Of a stretch of 64,000 nt of DNA, positions 21,544 through 33,464 are shown piece after piece (the stretch's first letter is position 1; every line of letters starts with the position of its first letter). The notes under the pieces are model-generated. The model saw only the letters and a program-made list of their open reading frames with translations, was not told the origin of the DNA and made no database searches. The position numbers and the translations under genes were made by a program. The DNA is from Eumeta japonica (lineage: Eukaryota > Arthropoda > Insecta > Lepidoptera > Psychidae): the NCBI GenBank assembly GCA_005406025.1, contig BGZK01000497.1, positions 62,001 to 126,000 on the forward strand. The letters run 5' to 3'.

Positions 21544-22670
21544 GTAGGGTGCACTGAAAAGTTCTGGAATACATGAGAACACATTACTGCGAATGGTCAA
21601 AATTGAATTTATCGTTTATCACAATATTCTTCATTAGCATAAATGCACTTTTTCTTACGAATAAAACAATTTTAAAAAACATTAATGTCACTTTTTCTCG
21701 TGACCTCGGAAAAATGTTTTTCATACTCTTTGACAGTCTCTCCTCACGATGAAAATCGTTAACTGTGTGACTGGTTCTTAATTTTTGCGAACAAAAAAAC
21801 TCACAAGGCGCGAGGTCGGGACTGTATGCAAGGTTGTTCATAAGTTCTACGTTTTTGTCCTTCAAAATTTTTTTTGTCTGGACGTGTGAGAATTGGCATT
21901 GTCGTGATGCAAGATGATACGACTTTTACGGTTATTTTTACGGAGTCCGTCAATAACTACCGGCAAACGAATGGTCGTGTGCCAATCACTATTCACGGTA
22001 CGATGATCCTTCAAAGCAACAGAAGCCACGTGTCCGGTTTTATTTAAAAAAGAAGCAATGATCCACTTTGAGGCACTTTAATTGGTTTCGGTTCATCTTG
22101 ACAAACCCATACGTTCTGTTGCTGCTTTGTTCTGGGGTCGTAGCTATAAATCCATGTTATTACTATGTCCCACACCGAATTTGACGCCCTGGTGAGCATG
22201 GGATTGCATCAAGTGACGCGATCCGTTTTTGGAGCCTCAGTCAAATTGTGTGCGATCCACCGCGAGCACAGTTCAATCATATCTAAATGTTTGTATAGGA
22301 TTTATTGTATTCTATGTCTAAGAATGCCTAAATCTCATGGTAGGTCACATGCCTCTCTGTTTCGATCATACGGCGCACATCATCGATGTTTTTGTTGTTC
22401 ACAGCGATGGACGGTCGACCATCACGAAATTCATCACTGAGATTGATACAATCGCGTTTGAATTCTGAAAACCAGTTTTAAATAATTGCCTTGCATGGTT
22501 CTTCATCGCCAAACGTAGTTTGAAAGCGAGCGGCACTCTGCTGAGCTGTAAAATAACACTTAAAATCGTAAACAATCATATGACAAAAAATTTAAAATGA
22601 TGAGATTTTTAAAATGACACCACAATGAGTTAGATGAAACAAACTGCATTCTACAGCCAAAGAGTTCCGT
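21544..22670 (-). mobile_element. Degenerate mariner element (insect SETMAR-like transposase)
   Basis: Read on the minus strand, the frame starts near an ATG at 22579 (MIVYDFKCYFTAQQSAARFQ) and ends at a TAA at 21609-21611. Recognisable steps in order are the N-terminal FGDE-like block, SDEFRDGRPS (near 22440), RHVTYHEI, CSRWIAHNLTEA (near 22265), IYSYDPRTKQQ (near 22140), ILHHDNANSHTS (near 21900) and YSPDLAPCEFF (near 21825), then the final KKKCIYANEEY block. The order and length (about 970 bp) fit an almost full-length mariner. It is inactive: in-frame stops occur, a frameshift lies in the T run near 21870, and the GDES piece holding the first catalytic aspartate is deleted (DIV is followed directly by ITWIY). 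The second and third aspartates remain. The left end has a TIR-like tagggtgcactgaaaagttc at 21545; the right TIR was not clearly recognised, so that boundary is approximate. Confidence 0.9.
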
Positions 22671-22834
22671 TTTCATATGTAGTAAATAATTTTACAAATA
22701 TTGTTTATGCATGCTCCAGTTCCAGAAACTTATAATGCGCCTAACGTATTAGTCATTAGTATTATACCAATTTTCAGAAACGAACATCTATACATTATTC
22801 TCAATGTCTCAGCGGCGTTGTGTTATTTTCAATG

Positions 22835-22915
22835 CAAGATTAAGGAGATGGGCCGGGCGACCATTAGGGCGGGCGGGCGCTAGGCGTCGACCCCTCGAGT
22901 TCTAGCGGAAATGAA
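22835..22915. promoter_or_regulatory. Short G+C-rich patch
   Basis: gggcgggcgggcgctaggcg and cgtcgacccctcgagttc form a compact CpG patch just right of the mariner. No function can be given. Confidence 0.25.
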
Positions 22916-23240
22916 ACCACTTAGCATAGTTCATCTTCCTTGCGGAATGAATTTTTTTACGAAGAAACTCAAAGGTAGAATTTTCTGTGGTCCAATTTTT
23001 TTCTATCTTCTCGTTTTATCTGCTTAAACTATTCTAAATTAAAAACGTTTATTTGATGTTAGTAATAAGATCGTCAAGTCGATATGACTATAGATCACAC
23101 CATTTAGTAAGGCAGTGGCAAATTTTGTTAATCGAATTGCTATAAATATTATTATAATATTATTGTTACAAATATAATAAATATTATTACTATAACCTCA
23201 CACCTATTGAAGTGAAACTTCTAATGTGACTTCCAACAAG

Positions 23241-23305
23241 GTTGCGTTAAACGTTTAAAGCTACCATGGAGGGGATATGAAAGCACTGTTGCGTTAAACG
23301 TTCAA
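23241..23305. repeat. 47-bp direct repeat with gttgcgttaaacgtt
   Basis: gttgcgttaaacgtttaa at 23241 and gttgcgttaaacgttcaa at 23288. This is probably part of a longer dispersed repeat that goes on into the GA-rich segment to 23620. Confidence 0.7.
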
Positions 23306-23625
23306 CGCTCTTGGGGAGGAGGAATAGAAAGAGACAGAGCGAGAGTGAGTGCGTGGCACACGAACGCATGCGCGTAGTATACCCGTTACAGGCCAGTGCG
23401 AGCGTTAGCAACGAGTAGCGTCCAATATTCTAACGCACAAGGGAGAGAGAAAGAAAGATACACAAAGGTAGAAAGTAGGAGAGAGAAAGAGAGTGAGTCG
23501 GTAGATTTCGTCTCGCAATTGTAACGTGCGACAAAAAACGCAACCTCTACCCCTACCTATTTCCATTTCCACATTACGAAGTTTCACTTCTTCCGCGCGG
23601 AGAGACTCCACGCACCATTTTTACC
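23306..23625. repeat. GA-rich and CpG-containing segment, probable old repeat
   Basis: Two purine-rich runs (gaaagagacagagcgagag near 23326 and gggagagagaaagaaagat near 23441) flank a gcatgcgcgtagtatacccg segment. The 68-codon minus-strand frame is not recognisable. Recognised as repeat-like by internal similarity and by the flanking direct repeat. Confidence 0.35.
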
Positions 23626-23639
23626 AGTAGGGTAGACGG

Positions 23640-25100
23640 ATATTTTTAGGTATATTTCTTTCTTTAATAATCTCCATCAATGATTCTATACAAACTTGTC
23701 AAGTTTGGATGCTTAAAATTTGGCCATTTTTTATGAGACATGAATTTAATCTGTATAGGATATTCTTAGGCAACCCTTGCCGAATCTTCCATTACACACG
23801 TTCATTCTATAGGTTTTTTTTATATATCAGTCTACTACTTTTATTTATTCTTTCCAGGCCAGTTTGGTAAAGATACGATACTACTGGGTTATGTAAGAAT
23901 TGCGCACTGACTGACTCAATTTTTTGTCATATTCAACTTTCACTACCATAGCTAAGCGTAGAAATCAAAAATCCATTACAGATAGCCAAACGCGCATGTC
24001 TGTGAAACACTTTTACTATTCAAAATAGCAAGCAAGGCCCTATTCAATTTATTTACCGAATTCACTCACTCTCTCTATTCACTGCATATCTCTATTATGT
24101 TCACCGTCATTTATTAACTGTCTACCCAAGTATACAAACTACTCAAGCACTTCTTCAACTTTCTCATCTTCTATGTATTGAAAATGTATAGATATTTTTT
24201 TACATGAATAATGACATTTTTACAATTTTAAGTGTAATAGCTACACAAATTACGAAGTACACCTAATTTGTATATATATATTGTAGAGCGTAGCTCAGGG
24301 TGATTTCCTTTAGGACCTTTGATGAAGTTCAGGAATTCCAGTATTTGAATGAAAGAGGTCTCAGGCTCTGAGCTGTTTATTGTTCGGTTCTACAATATTC
24401 TCTCCTTACGAAAGTTAATGCGATCATTTATTAAATTACTAATAACAATCCACTTTACTATCGCTATCGAAGCTTGCGCACTTGGGCATCAACTCTCGTC
24501 CCCTTTCTATGTTTCACTATCTATTCCTCATTCATTCTTGTTATTCACGAGATAGGATTCGAATATTCTATTCTACTTTCATATTCTAATTTTAATTAGA
24601 ACGGGAACCCTCATTTGCAAAAGTAAGCAAAAAGACCGGATGCCTCACATGCCATTAACTCCTAGGTCCGCTACTATATTATAAATGCATAAGAATAGGG
24701 CATGAAATTGTAAAAAATGTGTACCTAAAGCTTAAAACCCTTATGTATGGAATCCATAATTATCGAAATAGATTTTAAATTTTTGGGTTTCTACCTTCAA
24801 TGGAGACTATTTTTTAGATTATGTAATAGACATTTACTAACTGCTTAGAATAAATCAGTAAATTTTTAATCTTATTACAGACGATCTAATTGTTTATTTT
24901 CTTAAGTGACAATCGCCATAATTTTCTGTTTGTATAATAGGCTTGCGGTAAAACAAAATACAGTTTTTCATGATCAAAAATACGACAAATACATTTAAGT
25001 ATTTTGTCTTATTGATGAATTTACAATTATTTTTGTATAACCTTAGCGCCGAATTACCGCGAAAGCGACTTAATTTAATCAGTGGCGATAAACTGAAATG
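23640..25100. other. AT-rich DNA, nothing recognised
   Basis: Contains a short ATATATATA tract near 24274 and CTCT-rich words near 24065. The frame at 24349-24555 has no recognisable domain. Confidence 0.4.
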
Positions 25101-25109
25101 CATTTAAAA

Positions 25110-25310
25110 TGAAGTCTGAATTTCCCGTTCAGGCGTACCAGCCCGGTAGTGCGGTGGAGTGGTCAAATTGGCTCTAACTTTCCGGCTAACTTCAAGTAGT
25201 TTGTCAACTTCAATATTTGTCTTGTTAGCCGACAGGCGGCGATGAGTGTCTGTTGTCGCGGCTCACGAGATATAGAACTTTCCATTGTTTGTGACGCCAT
25301 TGCCATGATT
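25110..25310. promoter_or_regulatory. G+C-richer island
   Basis: Contains accagcccggtagtgcggtg and agccgacaggcggcgatgag without a frame. Candidate conserved non-coding element. Confidence 0.25.
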
Positions 25311-25789
25311 CTTTTATACGTATCTATATGTTTTTTATGAATGTGTACGCAAACTAGCTGTATTTACTGTTAATTTGCGTGATGTTTGCATATCGCATTC
25401 GTATTACCGTTGATCGCATGGCGTAACAATAAATAATATTTTATTAATAAAAATCGACAATACTATGTTTCAGACATTCCTATCGATTTCAGGGAACGGA
25501 TGCTGTTCAGAAATATGTAATGTAATATGTATGGACATCACTTTACGAGTATCATAATGATGTGTTTAAAGTATAATTGAAATATGTCACTTATCCTACG
25601 AATTAGATATTTTTGATTTGATTTCCGATTTGATTCAAACGATAGTAAATCAGTGTTTACCGAAGTGTTCATATCTTATAGCCTTTTTTACACTGAATAT
25701 AATCTTAAAGACGACATAAAAATTAGAAGTCCAATAGAAGCTAATCTGATCCTAAAGAACGTATGCTAAAACGGTATCAAGGATAACTT

Positions 25790-25965
25790 GTTAGTGCCCG
25801 TCGTCCCCCGGGCGCCATCGGCGCAAGCGGCGTGTTCCCGCTGAGACGCAGCGGCTCTATTATAGTTTAACCTTTGCCTAGTTAATTGCAATTTTGCTAC
25901 AAAGTTTGCCGCATCGGTTTATCGGATGGACCGTCGGAACAACGCCCATGTTCATGACTTAGCTC
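25790..25965. promoter_or_regulatory. G+C-rich island
   Basis: gtcgtcccccgggcgccatc and gcggcgtgttcccgctg, then atggaccgtcggaacaacg, form a compact block with no open frame. Confidence 0.3.
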
Positions 25966-26913
25966 CGCTTGTCTCAGTATTAGACGGAATTACAGATCAT
26001 TATATTTATTAGGCACGAAATGTTATAATCGTTGAAATACAAACAGCTAGCGTGGAAATGAATACAATGAATTTTTCATAATAAAGTATTCCAATGTGCA
26101 TAACGTTATGTAATGAGTCTTATTGATATCTGATAGATACAAATCGTATTTCTCAATTTTAATCTTGATTATTTGGATTTCATTTATGAGTTAACATGGA
26201 CCATACGAAATTAAATACAATAGTATAATGTACCAGACTAATTATATTACTATAAATACATGCGGTAAAATAATTTTCATTAAATAAGCTTCAGAAATAT
26301 ATAAATATGATTTATAATTAAAATGTCGCATGGCAAAGTATCAATTATATAAATTTTAAGTAATGAAATCACTTTGCTCTATACGTTTGAATACAAATAC
26401 TATTTATAATAAAAATATAATCTGTATCCTAATGTAATTTATATTTACACTAACAATAGGTTGATTTCCAAACAGTAGGAACATTTCGCGCTATCACTGT
26501 GTTTTGGAAGCGGATTACTCTCTTAGTATTGAATTTTATTGGTCTAGTATTCATGTTTGAGAACTTCCGCGCAAATATTTAAAATGAAAATAAGTTGATT
26601 GTATTCCTACAACCGAGATTAAGATTATTACTCCACAACGTACAAAGTTAAGTTTTTGTTTCCCTTTGTTATGTTTGTTGTTTCAACGGGACTCATCTAT
26701 GTATATGATATAGCTTTTCATATCATTTGACAGCTGAAAAGTTACGTTTATTTAGTACGTATTGCATTATATTAAAAGTATCAATAAAGTGCAAGTAAAT
26801 TAAATCCATTTTAAGCGTTCTCTATAAGAGTCCTATTTACCTCGATACAATTTATCCACTAGGGTAATTAATACGTCTAAAATGTGCTAATACGATATAT
26901 CCACACGCTTGCT
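25966..26913. other. AT-rich DNA, nothing recognised
   Basis: Flank of the inverted-arm element. No recognisable content. Confidence 0.4.
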
Positions 26914-27123
26914 TGCAACATGTGTTAACATGCAGCATGCAACCCACCGTTGACCTTCAAATTTGTTTTTCCACTACAAATCCCTGTCCAAAAAATTGAA
27001 TATTGATTCGAGAGGATTAAGAGATATGGAACACCTAAGCAAGTGTTAATTTTTTATTTATCTCAGTCCACTAATCGTTATATTGTAAATTTTTACGCAC
27101 GTTTCATGCCAATTAGGCACATC
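26914..27123 (+). repeat. Left inverted arm
   Basis: 210 bp, about 85% identical to the reverse complement of 27528-27737. The most conserved run contains gaacacctaagcaagtgtta. Its inner end encodes the first part of the GIY-YIG-like frame. Confidence 0.9.
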
Positions 27124-27527
27124 TTTCGGTCTTTAAAAATAATACAATTGGACAGACCCCGTTTTGCCAAATATTTAATAAAAACTAGTCATAAGCTCAA
27201 TAACGATAACAAGTTCGGTGTTTCACATGTGCGTGAGAAGGGGTTACGTTTAAATATTTTGAAATCTTTAGAAATTTTAAAACATAAGAGTAATAATAAC
27301 ATGCTCAATGACCAAATTAATATTTATAAATCGCCATTATTGGACGCTTGCCTGTAACTATTTGGGCAATGGTTGGTGATGGTCTGTTGCTGCTGGCGGG
27401 AATGCTTTCGTCACCCTTTGACATATTGCATGATTGCATTTCACATTAGGATATTGGGTCCGCATATGTCAGTGGTTTTTAACACTCCTTCCGCCCTGGT
27501 GGATGTGACTGTCTACAATTTCCAGAG

Positions 27528-27737
27528 GATATGCCTATTTGGCATGAAACGTACGTAGAAACCAGCAATATAACGATTAGCGGACTAAGATAAATAAAAA
27601 AATAACACTTGCTTAGGTGTTCGATATCTGTCAATCCTTTTGAATCAATATGCAATTCGTTGAATAGGGATTCGTAGTGAAACAACTAATTTTAGGGTCA
27701 GCGGTGGGTTGCACACTGCATGTTAATGCATGTTGCA
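27528..27737 (-). repeat. Right inverted arm
   Basis: Partner of 26914-27123. The two arms share the same length, so both ends are well defined. I could not identify a convincing target-site duplication. Confidence 0.9.
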
Positions 27738-28260
27738 GGTAAACATATATTATGGATTTCCATGAATTAGCACTTCACACAATAGACTACATATCTACGT
27801 CAAAAGGATGATAACGCTATCGGTGAGTTTATCTATACTTGAGAAGCGTTGTGTCTTCTTGTAAGTTGTAATACTTGCATGCATATTGTAGCTGCATATA
27901 TATGCAATATGCAAGCAAATATTTCAACTTACATTGATATGATTACTTTTTATTTTCAAACATATGTGTAAAGTATTCATATATTAAACCGTTTGTTTAG
28001 TTTTTGCTTCCGCCGCTGATTGAAACGGTTCTGTCATAAATCGATTCTTATAGACGATCGATATTCAATTATGTAGATTGTATTTTTAAAGCGGGACTTA
28101 TTTTTAATGGTATCCAAACTGGTATTAGAATTGGTTTAGAGCAAGTGTTTGTTTTTAAATTCAGAGAGTATATTGTTATGTCATTTTGTAGGTTCTATAT
28201 TCCATGCCGAACATGTTCGGTCACGTGAGTACGTTGAGCAAAAAATTAAATAAAAAATAT
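27738..28260. other. AT-rich DNA, nothing recognised
   Basis: Includes an inverted-looking pair of words around 27880-27915 (tgcatgcatattg / caatatgcaagca). No other structure. Confidence 0.4.
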
Positions 28261-28261
28261 G

Positions 28262-28570
28262 GGTGAAATGTGAGGAGGGTTCATTCAGGTCTCGCAAGGG
28301 GAAGCTTTGTTAACGCCCGGAACTTTGGGGAAATCGTCCGTCAGCGAGTACAAAAGTTTATGTTTGCACCTTTCTCCGTCCCCCCGACGTCCAGGCGCGT
28401 GGTTCAAATCGTCCAGTGGGCATTGCAACACTCACTATCACTTTCCTTGTTAATTGTCTAATACTGACCCACCTCTTTGTTTCATGCTTATAACCCGCGC
28501 AAGCTCGCTGTTGACGTACGTTCGACATCCCCACCTTGTGTGACTCCAGTCCGCGTGCCCGCCCCACTGT
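28262..28570. promoter_or_regulatory. G+C-rich island
   Basis: Contains cccccgacgtccaggcgcg, aacccgcgcaagctcgctg and gtccgcgtgcccgcccc. Two opposing frames of 63 and 69 codons have no recognisable domain. It could be a distal regulatory element or a promoter; no TATA box or donor is convincing. Confidence 0.35.
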
Positions 28571-30465
28571 CTATGGTTTGTTATCTTTGTCAGGGAAATT
28601 GATTATAAATTATGTGTATAAAAATGGCGTAAACAGGCACCAAATAAGAAAAAAAACCTTATGTAATCGATGACCGCCTCAATAAGAAGAATTTCAACAT
28701 TTCCCGGGTGAGACTACAACAATAAAAGCTGAAGTGTCAGGATCTTATCACCTCACTGGTGAAGTATATCCTCTCACAATCTCCTTATTTCAGTTGCTAA
28801 CGACCGCTGTCACCACATTGGTTGTCGTAGATCAAAGTGAATCAATAAATTGACATAACTTCTCTACAAATAATGCTGTATTTATCCAGTAAAATAGGAA
28901 ATAGTATAATTTTAATGATTCTAACGTTGAATTTATTAGTAACAAGGTTTGAAACTGCTTGCTTTAAAACTGCTGGCTTGACATGTTGTTCGAGGTAGAG
29001 AGTGAGCGGTTTATAATTTAACTTAATTTAGAAACACCTCAAACTTAGTATTGTTATTCATCAATTAAAATTTTCCTCATAAACTATACTAAATAAGATT
29101 AAAACGCATGTATTTTGAAAACAATACATTCTTTTGAACTCTTAACGTGCGAATATTACATTTAAAATTATTCGTTTTATATGTGATATTTCTTATCGTG
29201 ATTCAAACGTTTGGAGATGTTCTTTTCTTCGTGAACAAGGCGCAGGAGAAAATATTGTTTGAAATTGAATTTTTCTAGGAGATAAAGGAGGAATACTGTA
29301 GTGAAACGGGTAGCTTCATCTTCATTCCTATAAAGCGTTTCAGAAGTTTCAGGAGGTAAAGGTAAGAATTTCTTATTCAGGAGATCGTTATTAAAGGTTT
29401 GCGGTGCCTACTACAATAAAATACGTATGTAGTTGTGTTTCTAGGATTTTCATTTACTTTAAAGATAGGGAAGTAACATAATAATTTGTCCGGTAGGTAA
29501 CTTTTTAAATTATTAATTATAATTCAATGTATACTAGGTTATACTAATGGCCTTTGACATGTGGTTTCTGGCGACAAATCGAAGTATTATCATCTAACAT
29601 CTAACCGTTAAAGAGTGTTGTAGCTTTCATCATCAGCTTAGCAGCATGAGATGATGGCTTTCAATCGTAGAAACTTCAATAGTTGAAAGAATGAAGAACT
29701 AGCTCAAACACACTATATGTGCCTATAATATTTTAGGGTTTTCTTCGATTTTTTTGAGATTCCATCAACAGATGCTGGTTTGGTGACTACGGGACCGTTT
29801 CGATAATATACCCTAAATAAAAATAAAAAAAATTGAAATCGATCCACAATTGACGAACTTATCGTTGAATATACTTAAAAAAATATGTACAGATGATCAT
29901 AGAACCTATTCCTATTTTGGAAATCGGATAAACGTACGATAAAAAGATTCTTAAAATAAATATGGTATAGGTTATTTTGTAATTGCGTGTTAATACTATA
30001 AAAAATGTGTTTGGAAAAAAAGGGTTTGTAACGGATAAATATTTTGGAAAATTCAAATAGGACTTAGAAAATTTCATGTTAACTTAGTAAAGTGTATAAA
30101 TATTTCATCTATCAATAGTATAAACGATTTTAGCTTGTTTTCTATATCAATAATTGTGACATATCGATTGCGGTTTTGAAATTAATGTTTTTTTAAAAAA
30201 AAAATTAAATAAAATTCTTTAATTATCCGAATTTTTAGAGATCTTAAACTTTCATATCGCGAAGTTGAAACATAAATTCTAACGGTATAAGAATGAATTA
30301 AAAATTTTCAGATTAAACTATTTGCTATATTTGTATTTGTAGCGTAAACATTAATACAATTTTGTGTCAACGTTTTAAATTTGAAACGCATATTGTACCT
30401 AGATAGACCATTACATCTGAAGATAACGACTTTGCAAGGCAGATTTAAGTGGTCACGTGCCAGTC
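28571..30465. other. AT-rich DNA, nothing recognised
   Basis: A weak catcatc / gatgatg inverted pair lies at about 29627-29660. Frames such as 29859-30077 have no recognisable domain. Confidence 0.4.
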
Positions 30466-30469
30466 TCGT

Positions 30470-30835
30470 TAGGCACGCGGGCCGAAGATTTTCGTCTATA
30501 ACAAATGTCAGCCTATATGGCTGACATGGCGTCTGGCATGTCTGGCATGGCGTTGAGGACGCGTCGAGTCTGTTTCAGCAGTAGTTCTCCGTAATGAAAT
30601 CAATAAAATAAAAAAAGGAACAATTCAGCAGTTTCAGCTAAAATCTCATTACCCTTGAGGTAATGGCGAAGGTGAGAAAGCGGAAGGGTCGGTCACGTCA
30701 GAGGTTACATTTCGTTCGCGGGCCGCATTCCAGCCATCCAGTTCCATCCTAAATGAGCTACTCGAAGTAACGCCGCGGGACTAAATTGAACTCGCCCCGG
30801 CGCCTCGACGCCGAGGCTCGTGAAGCTGAACATCA
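30470..30835. promoter_or_regulatory. G+C-rich island with a small tandem tctggcatg
   Basis: The sequence has a duplicated ctggcatgtctggcatgg at about 30532-30551 and CpG-rich parts (cgttcgcgggccgcattcc, gccccggcgcctcgacg). No open frame. It lies upstream of an atttaattagtgcc-like homeodomain word at about 30880. Candidate cis-regulatory element. Confidence 0.35.
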
Positions 30836-31029
30836 TCAATTTTTTGGATGTTCCCGTGTTAATGTTTAAGGTTTTCAATTAATTAGTGCCACGTATTGAA
30901 ATGTCGATGGCTTGACAGCATAAATAACCTTTGGTGATATATGATCATTTTGTTACATCTATGTTCGGGGATTGACACGAAGTATGATTATTATTGTATA
31001 ATATTAATATAATTGACGGCATCTGCACA

Positions 31030-31260
31030 TCTATAAGAGTAGATCCCGGTGAGTCTTCGTTCTTCTGTCTGTACGTATGCGCGTGATAATCTCCGGAACT
31101 ATTGAATGGATATGAATGTCATTTTTTGCTGTTTTGATATTCATTTTCCCCAGAAACATTTTCGTGTATTAAAAATTTCCCCAGCATTTATAGGAGCTCG
31201 ATGATGACGATGTTAATGAACCGAGTCAGCGGAAAAAACGATGTTTGTTTTTTTATCGCC
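31030..31260 (+). repeat. Dispersed repeat fragment (tctgtctgtacgtatgcgcg type)
   Basis: tctgtctgtacgtatgcgcg then gataatctccggaactattg and aatggatatgaatg resembles a common lepidopteran non-autonomous repeat of the type also seen at 33465-34120. Boundaries are approximate. Confidence 0.4.
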
Positions 31261-32185
31261 GTGCGCTGACGTGGTTGAATATTATGAAAATTACTTATCA
31301 CAAAAATATTCATCATTAATTTTTTTTTTTAAATCTACGTTAATATATACATAGCTTTTGTCTTTAGATGCAATAATATTTTTTATGTTAAAAATGAGTA
31401 TAAAATTATCAAGTAATTTTGAAGTCTGGTTTAAAAAATTAATCATTCAGTGCTCGCAAAATTCAATGTTCTAACACGTTAGTCTATTACTCAGTAGATA
31501 TAGTAACTCGACAGTAAAGAAACGGTGCGCTATCCTACAGAAATTATTAATTCAGTGATTCCTTCTGACATGCCACCATATATCACAGTCTGAACATACC
31601 AAAGTCGGAGCTCTCAGGTATATCAGGTACACAGAATGCCAATCATTTCTTCTGATTTATCTGCTAATTTTAAAAGGACAAAATTAAATTAATAATTATA
31701 ATTAGACTTTGTCCTAATACGATCAATTGATAATAAATTACAAAAAAAATGTATAAGATCAACCAGAATGTACAAAAAAGGTACAAAGTCAACCAAAACG
31801 TAGCAGGAGCGAATTTAAGTTTACCCTTAACTACACTCTTGCTTTTCACTGTTTTTTTCCAAGGCAAAATTATATGTAGCCCTTTTGCGTGTCACGTCTA
31901 ACAGAAATGTATTTTTCTTAGCGGTTAACGATAAAATGACTAATAAATATAGTTTACAGAGAACTTTTCTAAACCAATATTGATGGTCGTTTTATCCCAA
32001 GAATTAATACATTTATTGTTATGTAAAAGAATAATTTAAAAAATCTTATACTTTAAATGAAAAAAGTCACGAGCGGGATGCTAGTGAATAAACAAATCGA
32101 ATGATTAAAAACGAATAGACTTTAACAATATGGGAAAACTATTTATTTGTTAAAACATAAACCTGAAGATAATTATAATAAATAA
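31261..32185. other. AT-rich DNA, nothing recognised
   Basis: No frame or repeat was recognised here. Confidence 0.4.
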
Positions 32186-32189
32186 GCTG

Positions 32190-32255
32190 TAGTGGCTTAG
32201 TGGTCTAGAGATTAAAGCGTTGTCTTAGAATTAAAAGGCATCCGGTGTAACTAGG
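32190..32255 (+). repeat. tRNA-like A-box segment, possible tRNA-derived SINE relic
   Basis: tggcttagtgg (near 32194) fits the RNA polymerase III A-box consensus TRGYNNANNGG, followed by tctagagattaaagcg as in a tRNA D-arm. A matching B box (GGTTCGANTCC) is absent; the expected position reads ggcatccggtgtaac. It is therefore not a tRNA gene. A decayed tRNA-derived SINE head is possible. Confidence 0.3.
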
Positions 32256-33460
32256 ACATGTAAATGTCAACATATATAGCAAAATTATTATAAATTTAAT
32301 AACGAGGTGCAACAGCCATTGTAAATGGTGGTAAATGCCAAATTTTGTAGTTTCATAACCTGAACACTTTATTTCCACCCTTAATATATAGGTATTATAT
32401 AACAATGTTAATGGACATGTTTTTGTTTGTACAAGAGGTTAATATCAAAGATATTAGGATCACATTTGTATTGTATGGTTTATAAGCTCATTGGAAATTT
32501 TATAGATTGCTCATCTTCAATGAATACAGTAATCTTAGACTGTCCTAAATAAAATACTAGACAGAAATAAACTTTCAGTCAGCTACGTATAAGAAATAAG
32601 TATGCCAGCAATTTCATTGTAAGTAGATCATGTAAATCTTGTAATTAACCGATTTCTGGTATTGGTACATCTATTTAACTATAACCCTAATCCTTTTAGA
32701 TTGTAAAATTATCGTTTTTTGTGCTACTTTGATTTATTTAAAAAGAATCATCAAGTATATTTCATTTTTCTAACATTGTAACTAAACCAGTCTTTGATAT
32801 TTAAAGTAAATGCTTGATGTGTTTATCGTAATGTTGTTTCCTAAATAACAAAACAAAAGTAACAAAAACAAAGTAAACGAGCAGTTTTAAATCAATAAAT
32901 CCGCTAAGGACAAATAACTTGTAAAAGAAGGTAGTTCATTTACGATGACAACACTTTTCAACAGAATATATTAATAAACTGTGTTAAAACTATATTCACC
33001 GCGAAGAAGTGCCAGCATAATAATACAACCATATAAATCCAAGTCACAGATTTCAATCTGCAAAGACGTGCGATATCATATTTTATCCACGCTAAATTAC
33101 AATTTGCGTCTGAGTGTTAAGGCGACGACAGATTTATTCTCTAAGTGCACGTCCTACTTTGTGTCGCACCTCATAAAGATGTCGCTACTTTGAAATAGCG
33201 CGAATTCGCGGTCAGTTAATTTCAAAACATATTCCGCTATAGTTTTGGTTTTCGGTTCTTTTGGTTATTGTTTGATTGCTGTTTAGTAAATATTATTTTG
33301 CGAAAGTATCGCTATACAAAAAAATTCACACCAATTTTCGATATTAATTTGTACCACTGTATAAAGTTGTAGCGTCAGTCTGTACATTCATTTTTTTTAA
33401 TTTCATGATAGATATTTATTTTATGACTAACTGAACCCAATTGTAACATTTTTAAAATTT
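32256..33460. other. AT-rich DNA, nothing recognised
   Basis: Frame 32981-33193 has no recognisable domain. No repeat is evident. Confidence 0.4.
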
Positions 33461-33464
33461 ATAT

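Larger units (their letters stand above)
26914..27737 (+). mobile_element. 824-bp element with 210-bp inverted arms and a Penelope/GIY-YIG-like frame
   Basis: The left arm (26914-27123) and the reverse complement of the right arm (27528-27737) align without gaps over 210 bp with 32 differences by hand count, so about 85% identical. The arms start with tgcaacatg and end at ggca-atc. A 104-codon plus-strand frame (27043-27357) begins inside the left arm and ends in the loop. Its second half (FAKYLIKTSHKLNNDNKFGV, then EKGLRLNILKSLEILKH, then MLNDQ and KSPLLDACL) resembles the C-terminal end of GIY-YIG endonuclease domains of Penelope-like retroelements. Penelope elements are known to carry terminal repeats in direct or inverted order, which fits. 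The reverse transcriptase domain is absent. A foldback DNA transposon carrying this piece by chance cannot be excluded. Confidence 0.6.

Noticed and set aside
21584..21865. Separate small gene on the minus strand (93 codons)
   Set aside because: It is the C-terminal part of the mariner transposase after the T-run frameshift, not a separate gene.
22165..22440. 91-codon plus-strand frame
   Set aside because: It is antisense to the mariner transposase (SDEFRDGRPS to SRWIAHNL region).
28385..28410. Possible tRNA B-box (gtggttcaaatcgtcc)
   Set aside because: It departs from GGTTCGANTCC and has no A-box at a suitable distance upstream, nor an acceptor stem.
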